Translations under genes and position numbers: made by a program | Assembly: GCA_001028815.1 (NCBI GenBank) | Contig: LDJB01000002.1 | Span: forward strand, 62,001-126,000 | Reading direction: 5' to 3' | Origin: Peptococcaceae bacterium 1109 | GTDB taxonomy: Bacteria; Bacillota; Limnochordia; Darwinibacteriales; Darwinibacteriaceae | Length of the DNA: 64,000 bases | Notes under the pieces: model-generated | Databases searched by the model: none | Seen by the model: the letters and a program-made list of their open reading frames with translations, nothing else | Told to the model about the DNA's origin: nothing | Part shown: positions 33,323-43,931 of the stretch, piece by piece | Numbering within the stretch: position 1 is the stretch's first letter | Layout: every line of letters starts with the position of its first letter

Positions 33323-35342
33323 GATAGCGCACCTCCTCGATAAGGGTTACCACGAACCTCACCAGCTGGTTCCACATTAGGTACAAGATTGCCATGGCAA
33401 GCACCGCAAGGACCATGAAGCAGGCGGTAAGGGCCAGGTTCTTGATGGTGTCCCCCACCGTGTAACCGTGGACTTCCTTGATGGCAATGAAAACCAACAC
33501 AAAGGTATAACCGCCTACCACAGCCCTGGCTAGAGCGTGCAAGAAGGCCTCGTTTAAGGTGAGCCCGTGAGAAAGGAGGGTGATCCAGGGCGTGGCCAAA
33601 ATGTACGCTGACAGCGCATAAGCAGTAACTGTGTAGACGTTAACAAACGTCCCTTCCCCATCGTTGATAGAGCTGATGAAGTAGTTCCCTACCACAAACA
33701 AGGCGGTGGGAATCATAACTAAACTGGTGACGATCAGCGGGTTCTGCCAGGTATAAGCGAATGCGTTGGCATTAAAGAGCCGCGCGGTGAAGATGCTGTC
33801 GGCCAGCCACACACCTAAAGCCAGAAGGTACAAGATAGTTGCTGAGAGCACACTCCCCCGGAGGTGGTGGCGAAGATCATACACAGCGTCAATGGGGTGG
33901 CGCAGCATGTGTCTTACATACAAGACGTCCCTGAGTAGGGTACTATGGCCCTTGAGCCTCTCCCACCCATCCTCCAAGGGTTTTAGAAAGCTGTACCCCT
34001 TCCTGAAGGCCCTTAGGATCCGAAGGAGCACCGCTAGGGCTATAAGGATAACCAAGACTGTACCAAGGTTCTCCATAAGCCAGGCGTTGCGCAGTTCCCA
34101 AAAGGCATCAGAAGCATATTCCCAATCTCCCACCAGCTCCAGGTGGTACTTGGCCTGGGCGAATTCCCCCAGCTGCCACATGGCCAGGCCATAGCCCCAG
34201 TGGGCAAAGGCTGCTTGGGGAGTGAGGCGCATGAAGTCCCGCCAGATATCTGCAGCATCGCCGTATCTTCCAGCGGCGTAGTGGGCTAATCCCTGATGAA
34301 TGCTTGAGGCAAACTCGGTGGGAACATAGGGCTGGACAATCCCACGCTGCTTATCTAGGACAAACAGGGTATAATCCCTATCCACAGCAATGGCACTTAC
34401 CACACTGGTCAAGCCGTTCCGGTCAGAGGCAGTGGCCCGCCCGCCGAAGGCAAAGAGGTAGCGGCCATCTTGATCGTACTCAGCAATGGCGCCGGTGTTG
34501 GTTACGGCAAAGAGCTCGCCCCCAGGCCCCACAGCCATATCCACGTAGTTGTTCTCCCCAAAGATCCATCCTAGCCCCAGGATGTTCACCCCTGCCATGT
34601 TGAGCTTTTTCAGGCTCTGCCTAGGGCGAAATTGAGTTACGGTATAAATCAGGTTGTCTTCCGGCACCTCCAGGTTCACTATCCGGGGCGGGTTGCGCAG
34701 CATCAAGCGGGCCTTCTGTTCTGCAGTAAAGAGCCTTTCTTGGATCCACTCCATCAGGCTCAGGGCATCGGCTTTGTTGGCCCCGAAAAATCCTGCGAAC
34801 TTCCCGTGGACATCAAACTGCAAAATACCTTCGTGGGTCCCTTCGCTGGTAACATACAGATTGCCGAAACTGTCCACAGCCACTTTTTGCGGTTTGTAAG
34901 GGGTGGCCGCGCCGTAGAGTACCGTTTCGGGCTTGGTGATGGTGCTCAGGACTGCATCTCCGGAGTTGCTTAAGACAACCACTGCGCTCGCGCCGTAGTC
35001 CGCGACAAAGATGCGACCATCATGGGCAACGCACACGCCCGTAGGCTGCCGCAGGAGGCCTTCGCCAAGAAACTCCACAGCGCCTGTGTCCATCCTGTAG
35101 CGCACGATGCGGCGGTTACCCGTATCCGCGATGTACATCTCCTGGCCCTGGAGGAAGATGTCCTCTGGAGATCTGAGGCCAAGTTCCCGCAGGAGCACAC
35201 TACCGGGAACGTAGGCATCATGGGTGCGGATAAAGCGTCCATCGATGGATGTGGTGTAAGTATAGGTGGTGGATTCAATGGCATGGGCAGAGACGCAGCA
35301 CACCGCCAAGATCAGGATTAGGAGTAAGGCTCCCCTTCGCAC
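33315..35342 (-). CDS. Membrane protein with NHL beta-propeller, TPR and Yip1 domains
   Basis: 675 residues from GTG 35342 (AGGGGTGAT upstream). Signal sequence 1-21 (ending VSAHA); NHL-like propeller repeats about 45-330 (PEDIFLQGQEMYIADTGNRRIVRY, PTGVCVAHDGRIFVADYG as split repeat units); TPR-like helices about 345-410; one membrane span near 430; a C-terminal Yip1-like domain with about five spans (500-675). The predicted layout is a periplasmic propeller and TPR tethered by a membrane domain, suited to sensing or to organising a complex. It lies between the first permease pair and DUF5696; role inferred as an accessory of the uptake system. Longer frames upstream are rejected. Confidence 0.8.
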   Translation of the reverse strand: MRRGALLLILILAVCCVSAHAIESTTYTYTTSIDGRFIRTHDAYVPGSVLLRELGLRSPEDIFLQGQEMYIADTGNRRIVRYRMDTGAVEFLGEGLLRQPTGVCVAHDGRIFVADYGASAVVVLSNSGDAVLSTITKPETVLYGAATPYKPQKVAVDSFGNLYVTSEGTHEGILQFDVHGKFAGFFGANKADALSLMEWIQERLFTAEQKARLMLRNPPRIVNLEVPEDNLIYTVTQFRPRQSLKKLNMAGVNILGLGWIFGENNYVDMAVGPGGELFAVTNTGAIAEYDQDGRYLFAFGGRATASDRNGLTSVVSAIAVDRDYTLFVLDKQRGIVQPYVPTEFASSIHQGLAHYAAGRYGDAADIWRDFMRLTPQAAFAHWGYGLAMWQLGEFAQAKYHLELVGDWEYASDAFWELRNAWLMENLGTVLVILIALAVLLRILRAFRKGYSFLKPLEDGWERLKGHSTLLRDVLYVRHMLRHPIDAVYDLRHHLRGSVLSATILYLLALGVWLADSIFTARLFNANAFAYTWQNPLIVTSLVMIPTALFVVGNYFISSINDGEGTFVNVYTVTAYALSAYILATPWITLLSHGLTLNEAFLHALARAVVGGYTFVLVFIAIKEVHGYTVGDTIKNLALTACFMVLAVLAMAILYLMWNQLVRFVVTLIEEVRYLV

Positions 35343-35353
35343 ACAATCACCCC

Positions 35354-36289
35354 TTACTTCATGCCCGAATGGGCCATGGTATTGATCACCCGGGACTGGA
35401 GGAAGATAAACAGCACTAGGTTGGGCACAAGCATAATGAGGGTGCCTGCCGCGGCAATCCCCATGCCTGCCACCGCGCTGGCGGCACTGCCTGCCCCTGT
35501 GAGGGCACCCACCATGTCGTAGGCATTTCCCCCAGTGGTTGTGAGGGTTGTGAGGTAGAACGCGAACGTCTTGATGGCTTCGTTGTGCATGTAGTAGATC
35601 GATGCTTCCGTAGAGTTCCACGCTGACTGGAAGGCAATCATAGCCACAGTGGCCAGGGCTGGGGCGATGTTGGGCCAGATAATCCGGGCTAAGATGTAAT
35701 AGTCGCTTGCCCCGTCAATTTGCGCGGCCTCTAGCAACGAGTTGGGGATCTGGTCAATAAACTGCTTCACCAGAAATAGCCCCACAGGCATGGCCAATAG
35801 GGGCACGATGCTTGAGAGGAAGCTGTCGATGAGCCCTAAGCGCTCGATGATGAAGTAGCGGGGTATAGAAACTGCCACAGGCACAAACATCAGCGCAATG
35901 GTGTTTAGTTCAAAGAGCATGTGCTTGAGTTTATAGCGCTTCTTGCTCATGCAGTACGCTGCCGCGGAAGTAATGAGCAGATTAAGCACCACAACAGCCA
36001 AGGACGACACCAGGCTGTTGAACAAGTAGCGAGAGGCAGGGATGGCCTTGTTGGCGGATGTGGCCGTCAAGTTGGTGAAGTTCTGCAGTGTGGGCCGGGT
36101 TGTCACAAGGCGCGGCGGGTAGAGGAACAGCTCATCTAAGGGCTTAAACGCGTTGAAAACAATAAAGACCAGGGGAAGGAGCATCACAGCCGCCAAGGGC
36201 ACAAGGTAAGCAAGGAACTTCAGCTGTCCCCGTTCAAACCGGCTGGGGTTGATCCCTGCCACAAAAAAACGCCGAGGCTTTCTGTTCAT
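35354..36289 (-). CDS. CUT1 sugar ABC transporter permease (MalG type), first pair of DUF5696 locus
   Basis: 311 residues, six predicted spans, EAA loop EAAQIDGASDYYILARI. It has an unusual Gly/Ala-rich segment near 270-295 (GALTGAGSAASAVAGMGIAAAG) before the last span. It starts one base after the MalF-type partner ends. The distinct C-terminus NTMAHSGMK suggests a subfamily different from the other MalG-type genes here. Confidence 0.92.
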   Translation of the reverse strand: MNRKPRRFFVAGINPSRFERGQLKFLAYLVPLAAVMLLPLVFIVFNAFKPLDELFLYPPRLVTTRPTLQNFTNLTATSANKAIPASRYLFNSLVSSLAVVVLNLLITSAAAYCMSKKRYKLKHMLFELNTIALMFVPVAVSIPRYFIIERLGLIDSFLSSIVPLLAMPVGLFLVKQFIDQIPNSLLEAAQIDGASDYYILARIIWPNIAPALATVAMIAFQSAWNSTEASIYYMHNEAIKTFAFYLTTLTTTGGNAYDMVGALTGAGSAASAVAGMGIAAAGTLIMLVPNLVLFIFLQSRVINTMAHSGMK

Positions 36290-37243
36290 CTATGCCTCCT
36301 CCTTTTCTGCAAGCATCTTCCGGGCTACCCGGGAGATGGAGTAGATAATGAGCAGCAGCACAACAGAGACAGCGGCAGCATAGCCCATTTCATAGCGGAT
36401 AAACCCGTAATCTTCAATGTGCGTTACCAAGAGCTGGCCGGCATACCCAGGGGTAGGGTTCATTCCCCCGGAAAGCTCTACCCCGATGGACCCGTTCTGG
36501 AAAGTGCCAACCACCGCCATGACTGCTCCAAACAGCATTTGGGGTTTGGTTGCTGGGATGGTGATGTAGATAATCTCCTGCCAGCGGTTTCTTACCCCAT
36601 CGATATACGCTGCCTCATAGAGCTCCCGATTGACATTCAGGATTCCTGCGAGCATAGCCAAGAAGCCAATTCCCATTGAGGACCACAAAGAGACGAGTAT
36701 CATGACAAACATTAACGTCTTCGGGCTGGTGAGCCAGGCGATGGGTGTTTCAATAAGGTCGTGGGATAAAAGAAAAGCATTCAAATAGCCCACCTTGTCT
36801 TCGCTAAACAACACCCGCCACACAGCACTCATCATCGCGGCCCCCGTGAGGGATGGGGAATAAAAGATCACCGCGAGGACCGTACGTATGCCTTTACTCA
36901 CTTGTGCCAGAGACCACGCGAGGAAGAAGGAAAGGATGTAGCCCCCTACTCCCACAACAATGGCATAGAGCACCGTATTGGGCAGGGAAAACTGCATAAA
37001 GACAGTGTCCCTAGTAAATAAGTCCACATAGTTCCTGAGCCCAATAAAGCTCGGCCTTTGGATTGAGTTAAAGTCGGTAAAGGATAGCCCCACAGCCACA
37101 AACACGGGCAGAAGGACAAACAGCCCAAAGAGAATTAAGAATGGCAGCTGCAGCACTGTAACGCTGTAGCGGTCTAACACCCTTTCTAAGGATGGCTTCC
37201 GCTGCGTGGCAGGCGCGGCCCGTCTTTGGAGATCAGCCTTCAT
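36290..37243 (-). CDS. CUT1 sugar ABC transporter permease (MalF type), first pair of DUF5696 locus
   Basis: 317 residues, six predicted spans after a basic N-terminal tail (residues 1-25), EAA loop [15 protein letters not shown]. It overlaps the end of the 946-residue binding protein by 4 bases, so the two are translationally coupled. This is the only binding-protein/permease junction in the window without an intervening hairpin. Confidence 0.92.
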   Translation of the reverse strand: MKADLQRRAAPATQRKPSLERVLDRYSVTVLQLPFLILFGLFVLLPVFVAVGLSFTDFNSIQRPSFIGLRNYVDLFTRDTVFMQFSLPNTVLYAIVVGVGGYILSFFLAWSLAQVSKGIRTVLAVIFYSPSLTGAAMMSAVWRVLFSEDKVGYLNAFLLSHDLIETPIAWLTSPKTLMFVMILVSLWSSMGIGFLAMLAGILNVNRELYEAAYIDGVRNRWQEIIYITIPATKPQMLFGAVMAVVGTFQNGSIGVELSGGMNPTPGYAGQLLVTHIEDYGFIRYEMGYAAAVSVVLLLIIYSISRVARKMLAEKEEA

Positions 37244-40080
37244 TCCTCATCCTCCTTTGCTGCCCGGAGTGCTTCAAACTGGGCAGCGGTCCCGATCTGG
37301 TACGGCCTGATTACCGCTCCCGTTTCATCTATAAACCCGAATTCCCGCAGTTTGCGCTGCATTTCCCGATCCGAGTTCTTTTGCGCCTCATCAAGGGCAG
37401 GCATAAACTGCTTGTTATCCCGAATGACGTAACCCCAAAGGTTGCTGATCTCCCGCTCCAGCATGTAACTAGCCACATGGCGGGGCGTTTCTTTCTGCCA
37501 GTCTTTCCACATGGTCAAGATGACTTCCTTATGCTTTTCGGGAAGCCCCATTTGGGCAAAGGCAGCCAAGTTAGCAGTGTTCCACTTGTAATCGGGGCCG
37601 TACTTCAGCTGGAGGTAGTTCCCATAGTTGACCTGCGTTTCTTCGGAGAGCCACCACTTCAGAAAGGCATAGGCCTCATCAGGCATGTTAGTGTTAGCAA
37701 GGATCATGGTGGCACTGTCCACCGCGGCCTGATAGCGCAAAATCTCCCCTTCATCGTTCATCACCCCAGGGGCCAGCGCGATATCCCATAAGTCCGCGAG
37801 CTCAGGCGCGGTGGTTAAGAGCTGCAGATAGGTAGCATAGTCAGAGACCCCCAAGGGGATTACCCCGGAACGAAACGAGTTAAAGAAGCTCCGCACGTTG
37901 GTTTGCAGGCCGTATACAACGTAGAGATCAAGCATCTGCTTTAATCCTGCAGTGGTGCGAGGATCGGTGAGCGCGGCTGACATGCCATCAGAGGCGTAAA
38001 TATCCCCGCCGTTTTGGTAGACAAAGGGCGTAGTCTGCTGAAACCCCTTGTACCCTTCCCGGTCTGTGGACAAGGGAATGCTGAAGTTCATAGCGTTTCT
38101 GTGCAAGGTGGGCATCATGGCCCGCACATCATCCCATGTCTGGGGGACTTCCAGGCCCAGCATCTCAAGGATGTCTTTGCGGTAAAACAGCACCCGGAAT
38201 TCATAAGTGTCCGCGGCCGCGTACACTCCCCCATCGAAACTAAACGGCACGAGAGACTCGAGGTTGTATTCCTCACCGTACCACTGGAGGAAGTCATCGT
38301 ACTCTAAAAGGTTCTTAGCAAGGCCCCGGACGCCGAAATCAAAGGGGTAATGGGCAGAGAGGCCCACCACCACATCGGGATTAGTCCCTGAGGCATTGGC
38401 CAAAATCAGCTTATCTTCCTTGGGCATGATAGAAAAGGCCACATCAATCCCTGTTCTGGCAGTGAAATCTTGGGCGCAGAGCTCTTGGAGGACTTCCACA
38501 TACTGAGCGGGCTTGTTCACCCACACAGTGAGCCGCCCCGGGGTGTTGGCATGGCCGGACTCATTCATAATTGGACTAAATGAATACAGAAACTCTTTCA
38601 AGGCTGTGCTGAGCCTGCTCCACAGGCTGCCTGTGGCTGAAGGGAGCTCAGTTAGGCCATCATAGATGTAGATCCGGTCAATGCTTAAAGCTTGATCTTC
38701 TAAGGTGGGCAAGAGTGTGCCTAAAAGCTGCGCGGCAGAGCTGGCATCATCCCCCAACAGCGTGATTTTGTTAGGGAGGGTGCGGGGGTCTGCCTTGAGC
38801 CGTTCCAGATTCTGAGCCGCAAGCAGCAGGTCATTGGCAAAGGTGGGCTCGCCGCCGCTGATAGCGCGCAGCTCATCATACATTGCCAACAGCTCAGACT
38901 GCCACTGGGAAATGTCATGGAGGATCGTGGGAAGATACTGCAGCACATCCCAAGTGCGGTTTTTGTCTACGTTAATGGTGGCATCGCCGCTTCTGCCTGT
39001 GAGCTTCTTGATCTGGAGCGTCACCCCGTTCATCTCGCCGATCATTTCTGTGAGGCGCTGGAACAGATGATCTATGGGTGCTGCTGTGACTTTGAGAGCC
39101 AAGGTGTGCCTTCCCTCGTTCAGGTACACGTAGTAAGGCTCCGCTCCCCCGGCCACAAGGTTCGCGTAGGCATTCATGCCAGTATGGGGAAAAGCCACGT
39201 CCTGCAGTTCTGAGAACACAACCTCTCCATCCACCTCGATGGTGCGGAAAACAGGCATCCCCGCTTTCATGGGTTGGGAGTAATCAAAGGCCAGGGCGTA
39301 GCGACCTGAGTTCTTTACCTCAAACTCATAGAGCACCTTTTGCCCCACACTCTTGAAAGAGGTGTGTGCCAGGGCATTGATCCGGCGCACCAAGGGGTCA
39401 TGGGGTTCCACTGCGGCATTCCGCACACTGGTGCCGCGGATGAACGAGTCATTTTTCAGGGCGTACCTTTCCCCTTCGATAACAACGAAGTCCGTTCCAA
39501 AGGGGAGATGGCTGTGCGCTTCAGCATAGCTGCTGTAGGGTTGAATTGTCACCGCGGGCACCAGGGCCACCTTAGTAAAGCGCACCCCGAAGACCTCGGG
39601 AGTGAGGGTGAGGACGTGGTCCCCACTAGGAAGGGAAAAGGCGTAGGGCGCGCCAGAGTGATCCCCATAGCGTTCCAGGTAGGTGGCAGCATCACTGGCA
39701 GCCAGCTGCTGTCCTGGGGGAATCTCATTGCCATAGCGGTCAAACCGCACATCCCCAGGGATGTCTTCCCATAGGAGAGGCAGCCGGCCGCGAACTTCTT
39801 CCCCAGCCACTTCCGCGAGGACTAGGTTGCTGAGGGTACTTGTCTTGAGAGGTTGGTAAGCAAGGAACAAGTGGTACATTCCCGCCTCTGGCACGGACAC
39901 TGTCACCCTGAGGGACTCTCCCGCCTCTACCGTACCCTCTTCCACCTGGATCACCTGGGCTGTGGCCGCTTCAGGGACCTTGATCCAGTTCGCACTAGAA
40001 TCAGAGGCACCCACTCCAGCACACAGCAGGGCTAAGCAAAGGCCCCACACCGCCGCACTCTTCCAACCCATACCAATCAC
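37240..40080 (-). CDS. Giant substrate-binding protein with N-terminal beta-sandwich domains
   Basis: 946 residues, more than twice the usual 430. Signal peptide 1-25. Two beta-sandwich, carbohydrate-binding-module-like domains follow (about 30-180 and 195-360; the second has [14 protein letters not shown] and [19 protein letters not shown]35-like in style), then a helical linker (about 360-520). A family 1 solute-binding domain (about 525-930) starts [18 protein letters not shown]. Such long forms occur in DUF5696-type loci of spore-forming Firmicutes. The extra domains probably hold a polymer near the transporter; that is inference. Translationally coupled to the first permease pair. Confidence 0.85.
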   Translation of the reverse strand: MIGMGWKSAAVWGLCLALLCAGVGASDSSANWIKVPEAATAQVIQVEEGTVEAGESLRVTVSVPEAGMYHLFLAYQPLKTSTLSNLVLAEVAGEEVRGRLPLLWEDIPGDVRFDRYGNEIPPGQQLAASDAATYLERYGDHSGAPYAFSLPSGDHVLTLTPEVFGVRFTKVALVPAVTIQPYSSYAEAHSHLPFGTDFVVIEGERYALKNDSFIRGTSVRNAAVEPHDPLVRRINALAHTSFKSVGQKVLYEFEVKNSGRYALAFDYSQPMKAGMPVFRTIEVDGEVVFSELQDVAFPHTGMNAYANLVAGGAEPYYVYLNEGRHTLALKVTAAPIDHLFQRLTEMIGEMNGVTLQIKKLTGRSGDATINVDKNRTWDVLQYLPTILHDISQWQSELLAMYDELRAISGGEPTFANDLLLAAQNLERLKADPRTLPNKITLLGDDASSAAQLLGTLLPTLEDQALSIDRIYIYDGLTELPSATGSLWSRLSTALKEFLYSFSPIMNESGHANTPGRLTVWVNKPAQYVEVLQELCAQDFTARTGIDVAFSIMPKEDKLILANASGTNPDVVVGLSAHYPFDFGVRGLAKNLLEYDDFLQWYGEEYNLESLVPFSFDGGVYAAADTYEFRVLFYRKDILEMLGLEVPQTWDDVRAMMPTLHRNAMNFSIPLSTDREGYKGFQQTTPFVYQNGGDIYASDGMSAALTDPRTTAGLKQMLDLYVVYGLQTNVRSFFNSFRSGVIPLGVSDYATYLQLLTTAPELADLWDIALAPGVMNDEGEILRYQAAVDSATMILANTNMPDEAYAFLKWWLSEETQVNYGNYLQLKYGPDYKWNTANLAAFAQMGLPEKHKEVILTMWKDWQKETPRHVASYMLEREISNLWGYVIRDNKQFMPALDEAQKNSDREMQRKLREFGFIDETGAVIRPYQIGTAAQFEALRAAKEDEE

Positions 40081-40095
40081 TCCACTGCTGTAATC

Positions 40096-40122
40096 GGTGG
40101 GGCGGCAAGGGCCCGCCCCACC
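40096..40122 (-). other. Intercistronic hairpin after the 468-residue binding protein
   Basis: Perfect 10-bp stem GGTGGGGCGG/CCGCCCCACC with a 7-base loop, 12 bases past the stop codon and before the giant binding-protein gene. No T run. Confidence 0.78.
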
Positions 40123-40134
40123 AACGCCATGACC

Positions 40135-41541
40135 TTAGTTCAGTTTCTCAAGTTGGGCCTCAAAGGCTTCCCACTGCTCCTTGACCCGCTTGTTCACAAT
40201 CTCGTCTAGTTGTGCCGCCGCGGTAGATGGATCCATGGTACCTTCCCGGGCTCCGTTCAGCAGGCTCCACACATCGTCATCGAAGATCAGGTTGTAGCCG
40301 GGGATGATCTTGTTCAGGTCGTCCCGGAAGGAGTTGGTGATATTAGCATAGACCACCTGCAGGCCCTCGGTAACGTATGGGTTTTCCCCGAACTTCGCCA
40401 CCACTTCTGGATGCTGGGTGGAGGGGAAGTACCACAGGAAGTAGAGCTTGCCATCTACCGTTTCATCCGCGGGCCGGGCAGCGAAGATGTCCATCTTAGC
40501 GAGGTTGCCTTGGGTGCCGAAGGATACCCACTTGAGCACCTCGAACGCAGCGTCCACGTTCTCCGGGGCAACGGTGGACATCATGTAGGTGTGGTTTACG
40601 TGGACCGGGACTTTAATTGGGCTGTCCTCATCCATCCGGGGATACGGCCAGTATTCCCAGTTAGGCTTCACTTGCGCCCGCATCCAGTTAGACTCCCAGG
40701 ATGCTCCCGTGGCCATCAAGGCAAATCCTTCTTTAAAGGAATAGTGGTTGTCGTTGGCACCGGCAAAGCCAAACTTCAGGGTGTAGTCGTTTGACTCTCC
40801 TTCCTCGATGTAGCGGCCGTTGTCCCTCATCTTCCAAATCTCAAGGCCCGGCACTGCCCTGAGTTCCATGAGCAGATTGATCCCAGGCAGCCATTTTTCG
40901 GTGAAATAGAACCGGCGCTCCGCAAAGCTGTAGGCTGGGCTCCAGAAGCCTTCAGCTTGGGCTGAGATTACGCTGTCCAGATCCCATAGTACTGCAGCCC
41001 CAGCAGTACGGTCCGTGGTAGCGCTCATCAAAAGGTCTACAAACTCATCCATGGTCCAGTCCCAGCGAGGTGGATCCAGGTTCAGTTCATCGATCAAATC
41101 GGTGTTTACCGCGATCATGCGGGCGTGAATTTGATCAGGCACCGCATAGATTTTCCCCCCGTAGGTGTAGGGCTCCACGAGGGAACTGGGGACGTGCTTG
41201 AAATCAGGATCATCTGCCAAGAGATCGTCCAGGGGCCTCACATAGCCGTTGGATACCGCGTAGGTGAAGTCAGTCCAATCGCCCCACAGCACATCGGGGA
41301 GTGTCCCTGCGGTGGCCATTGCGGTCAAGTACGGGCCCGATTCCCCGTCAAAGGGGATTACCTCCAACTCCACGTTGGGATAAGCCTTTTCAAATTCGTC
41401 CAACACAGGGCGGATCTCCGCGAGTTCTCCCGAGGGGACAGCCAGCTTCACCCGGCCCTTCACCTCATTAGCCGTGGCGTAGGTGCCGACGGACAGCAGC
41501 ATGACAGCTACTAGCAAACACAACAGAACCTTTCTCTTCAC
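40135..41541 (-). CDS. CUT1 sugar ABC transporter substrate-binding protein, GH65/DUF5696 locus
   Basis: 468 residues from GTG 41541, which has AAGGAGG 8 bases upstream; the open frame to 41586 overlaps the end of GH65 and is rejected. Signal peptide 1-24 (ending YATANE) without lipobox. The mature part begins VKGRVKLAVPSGELAEIRPVLDEFEKAYP, with GTLPDVLWGDWTDF near residue 80. It is preceded by GH65 and followed by a second, giant binding-protein gene. Most likely serves the second permease pair (29299-31091). Confidence 0.92.
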   Translation of the reverse strand: MKRKVLLCLLVAVMLLSVGTYATANEVKGRVKLAVPSGELAEIRPVLDEFEKAYPNVELEVIPFDGESGPYLTAMATAGTLPDVLWGDWTDFTYAVSNGYVRPLDDLLADDPDFKHVPSSLVEPYTYGGKIYAVPDQIHARMIAVNTDLIDELNLDPPRWDWTMDEFVDLLMSATTDRTAGAAVLWDLDSVISAQAEGFWSPAYSFAERRFYFTEKWLPGINLLMELRAVPGLEIWKMRDNGRYIEEGESNDYTLKFGFAGANDNHYSFKEGFALMATGASWESNWMRAQVKPNWEYWPYPRMDEDSPIKVPVHVNHTYMMSTVAPENVDAAFEVLKWVSFGTQGNLAKMDIFAARPADETVDGKLYFLWYFPSTQHPEVVAKFGENPYVTEGLQVVYANITNSFRDDLNKIIPGYNLIFDDDVWSLLNGAREGTMDPSTAAAQLDEIVNKRVKEQWEAFEAQLEKLN

Positions 41542-41589
41542 TTTCCTTTCCTCCTTGCCCTTTATTTTTTGCGGCTGATGCCGCAAGGC

Positions 41590-43770
41590 TCACAGTGCTG
41601 TAACCTGGGCTTGATCCCCTTCCACAGCCAGGCGGTAACGGCGGCCTCGCACTACCACGGACAATCGCATGGCCCGAATCTCTTTGGGGAGCCGGGGGTT
41701 AACCCTTACGCTTCCCGCTTGATCGACACTGAGCCCAGCCATGCCAAAGACTAAAGCCTGCCACGTAGCCCCTAAGGCCGCCATGTGGATTCCCTCTTTG
41801 TGGACGTTATCCATAATGTTGTGGAGATCCAAGAAGGCGCTCTTGGCGAAGTAGTCCACCGCTTGCTCCTCATACCCCAGCATTGCGGCGAGCTGGGCAT
41901 GGGTGCCAAAGGATAGGGACGAATCGTGCAAGGTGAGTGGTTCATAGTACTCCCACACATTGCGCTTTTGCTCATAGCTGAAGCGCTCTGGGAACATGGC
42001 CATGAGCAAGACCAAATCTGCCTGCTTCAAGACCCTGTAGCGCTGCAGGCGGTCGTAGCTAATGGTGCGGTAGAGGGGCACCGCCCCCTCTTTGTGTGCC
42101 TCAATGTCTAGGGGTTCAAGGCGCTCGAAATTCTCATCTTGGATAAACAGCTCCCGGCCTTCGTCGTAGAGGATGGGGATCTTGCCCGCCACCTCTCCAA
42201 AGAGTGCCAGCTCGTCCTGGGAAACTCCCAAGCGGCTTTGAAGCTTCTCCCAAGCTTCCGGATACTCTTGCAGTGCACGAACGGCCCCGACGGCGTTGAG
42301 CAGGTTCTCCCGCACCAGGAAGTTGGTGTAGGTATTGTTGTTGGTCACGCCGCAGTACTCATCAGGACCCTTCACAAACAGGAGATTGTAGTGGTCTCCC
42401 CTTGGATCGTAAGTCAAGCGGCTTACCCAATAGCGCGCGGTTTCCAGGAGGATTTCTGCGCCGTAGTTCACCAGGAAATCCTCATCACCAGTAACCTCCA
42501 CATAGCGCTGAACTGCATGTGCCACATCAGCGGTAATGTGTACTTCGCAGCAGCCTGTATCCCACGTTTCGCACTGCTCAAAGCCTGTACGGGAACACAT
42601 CCAGGAGTAGCGGGCACCCTTTAGCCCGAACCCCCGGGCGCTCTCCCGGGCATCGTCCAGGGTGTGATAGCGGTACAGCAGCAGGTTGCGGGCAGCTTCC
42701 GGCCGGGTACATAGGTAGAAGGGCAGCATGAAGATTTCCGTGTCCCAGAAGTAATTGCCCTTGTAGCGGCCGTGCATCAGGCCCCGGGCCCCGATGCTAA
42801 CCCTTGGGTCGTGGGAAGCGTTGTTCTGCAGCAGCTGGAATATGTTGTAGCGTACCGCACCTTGCAGCTCTTCAAGTTCTGAATCCAGCTCAACATCGCA
42901 CTGGCCCCAAAGCCGGTTCCACGCTGCGGAGCTTTCCTCTAGGACTTCCCCAAAGCCCTGTACTGCCAGCTGTGCCGCGAGATCCCTGGCGGCAGCGGCA
43001 GGTTCCCGGTGCTCATCGCGGCTTGAATAGGTGGCAATGAACTTCTCAACGCGGAGCACTTCCCCTTTTGGGAGAGTGCCGCGGAGGCGAACGGCGGTGT
43101 AGGCGTCGCCCACCACTCCCTCCAGCGCCATGGGCCTATTGGCCTTGACCCTGTAGGCTTGGTAGAGGCTCTGCTCAGATGGGCGGCTCTCCATAATGAG
43201 CAAACCCCCATCTCTATCCGCCGCGCATGTTACGGGGAACAAGAGCCGATGGACTGTAGTATTCTGGGCCAGCTGATCGTCGGAGATGGGAAGATTAGCA
43301 ACATCCCCATCCAGGCCAGTTTCGAGGGCCAGCTCTAGATCTCCATTGAGGGAAGTGATTTCAACTTCCAGCGCAGCGGCATGGGGATTGGCCATGCTCA
43401 CCACTCTCCGTGAGGTTACGGAAAACTGCAGCCTGTCCTCGGTTTCCCAGATCCCTTCCCAGGTGAGAAGGCCTGTGTCCATGTCCAGGCGGGCACTTGC
43501 CCATACCCTTTTGCAGGGGAAGCCAAACCGCACTGCAAACAGATCAGGGGTGTTCACCATGTCCGTTATGCCCGCTTTGATGTACTCGAAGAAGCCTGCC
43601 AGAAACACACTCCGTTCATGCCCGTTTTCCTTTGGGCCCGCAGGGTCAAATCCCCGCACACCCATGTAGCCGTTGCCTTGTGCCAGGATGCTTTCATAGA
43701 AGGCTTGATCAGGCCCTTGAATGTTGTCTCCCACGACAGCCCAAGGCAAAATCTTCGGGCGATTACTCAT
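41590..43770 (-). CDS. GH65 glycoside phosphorylase
   Basis: 726 residues, cytoplasmic. GH65 features: N-terminal beta-sandwich with GNGYMGVRGFDP (31-44); GRYKGNYFWDTEIFMLPFY (334-352) at the barrel; proposed acid Glu471 in VKGPDEYCGVTNNNTYTN (467-483); and the phosphate-site-like HDSSLSFGTHAQL near 620. The family phosphorolyses alpha-linked disaccharides (maltose, trehalose, kojibiose, nigerose and others) to beta-glucose 1-phosphate. I cannot tell the linkage. No beta-phosphoglucomutase gene is in the window. The ATG follows GGGAGGAG. It lies 161 bases after LacI and leads the structural genes of the locus. Confidence 0.9.
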   Translation of the reverse strand: MSNRPKILPWAVVGDNIQGPDQAFYESILAQGNGYMGVRGFDPAGPKENGHERSVFLAGFFEYIKAGITDMVNTPDLFAVRFGFPCKRVWASARLDMDTGLLTWEGIWETEDRLQFSVTSRRVVSMANPHAAALEVEITSLNGDLELALETGLDGDVANLPISDDQLAQNTTVHRLLFPVTCAADRDGGLLIMESRPSEQSLYQAYRVKANRPMALEGVVGDAYTAVRLRGTLPKGEVLRVEKFIATYSSRDEHREPAAAARDLAAQLAVQGFGEVLEESSAAWNRLWGQCDVELDSELEELQGAVRYNIFQLLQNNASHDPRVSIGARGLMHGRYKGNYFWDTEIFMLPFYLCTRPEAARNLLLYRYHTLDDARESARGFGLKGARYSWMCSRTGFEQCETWDTGCCEVHITADVAHAVQRYVEVTGDEDFLVNYGAEILLETARYWVSRLTYDPRGDHYNLLFVKGPDEYCGVTNNNTYTNFLVRENLLNAVGAVRALQEYPEAWEKLQSRLGVSQDELALFGEVAGKIPILYDEGRELFIQDENFERLEPLDIEAHKEGAVPLYRTISYDRLQRYRVLKQADLVLLMAMFPERFSYEQKRNVWEYYEPLTLHDSSLSFGTHAQLAAMLGYEEQAVDYFAKSAFLDLHNIMDNVHKEGIHMAALGATWQALVFGMAGLSVDQAGSVRVNPRLPKEIRAMRLSVVVRGRRYRLAVEGDQAQVTAL

Positions 43771-43870
43771 GGTTTCTCCTCCCTTGCAGCGCTGCTGTAG
43801 TTACCAACCTCAGCTACCCATCCACTAGGCGTTCCCAATCAGTGGTGGCCGACCGCCCACCCGGATATGC

Positions 43871-43882
43871 TGTAACGTTTCA
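43871..43882. promoter_or_regulatory. LacI-type operator-like site TGTAACGTTTCA before GH65
   Basis: Differs at two of twelve positions from the TGAAGCGTTTCA palindromes at 44977 and 45106. It lies about 100 bases ahead of the GH65 start in the 161-base gap after lacI, so GH65 transcription may be controlled separately. Confidence 0.5.
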
Positions 43883-43931
43883 CCAACGAGCACAAAACTC
43901 CCGCGGCCCCTTCTGAAGCCGGGGCGTGTCC

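Noticed and set aside
33315-35621. Extended N-terminus of the NHL-TPR-Yip1 gene
   Set aside because: The first 93 codons overlap the MalG-type permease and precede a clear signal sequence with ribosome binding site at 35342.
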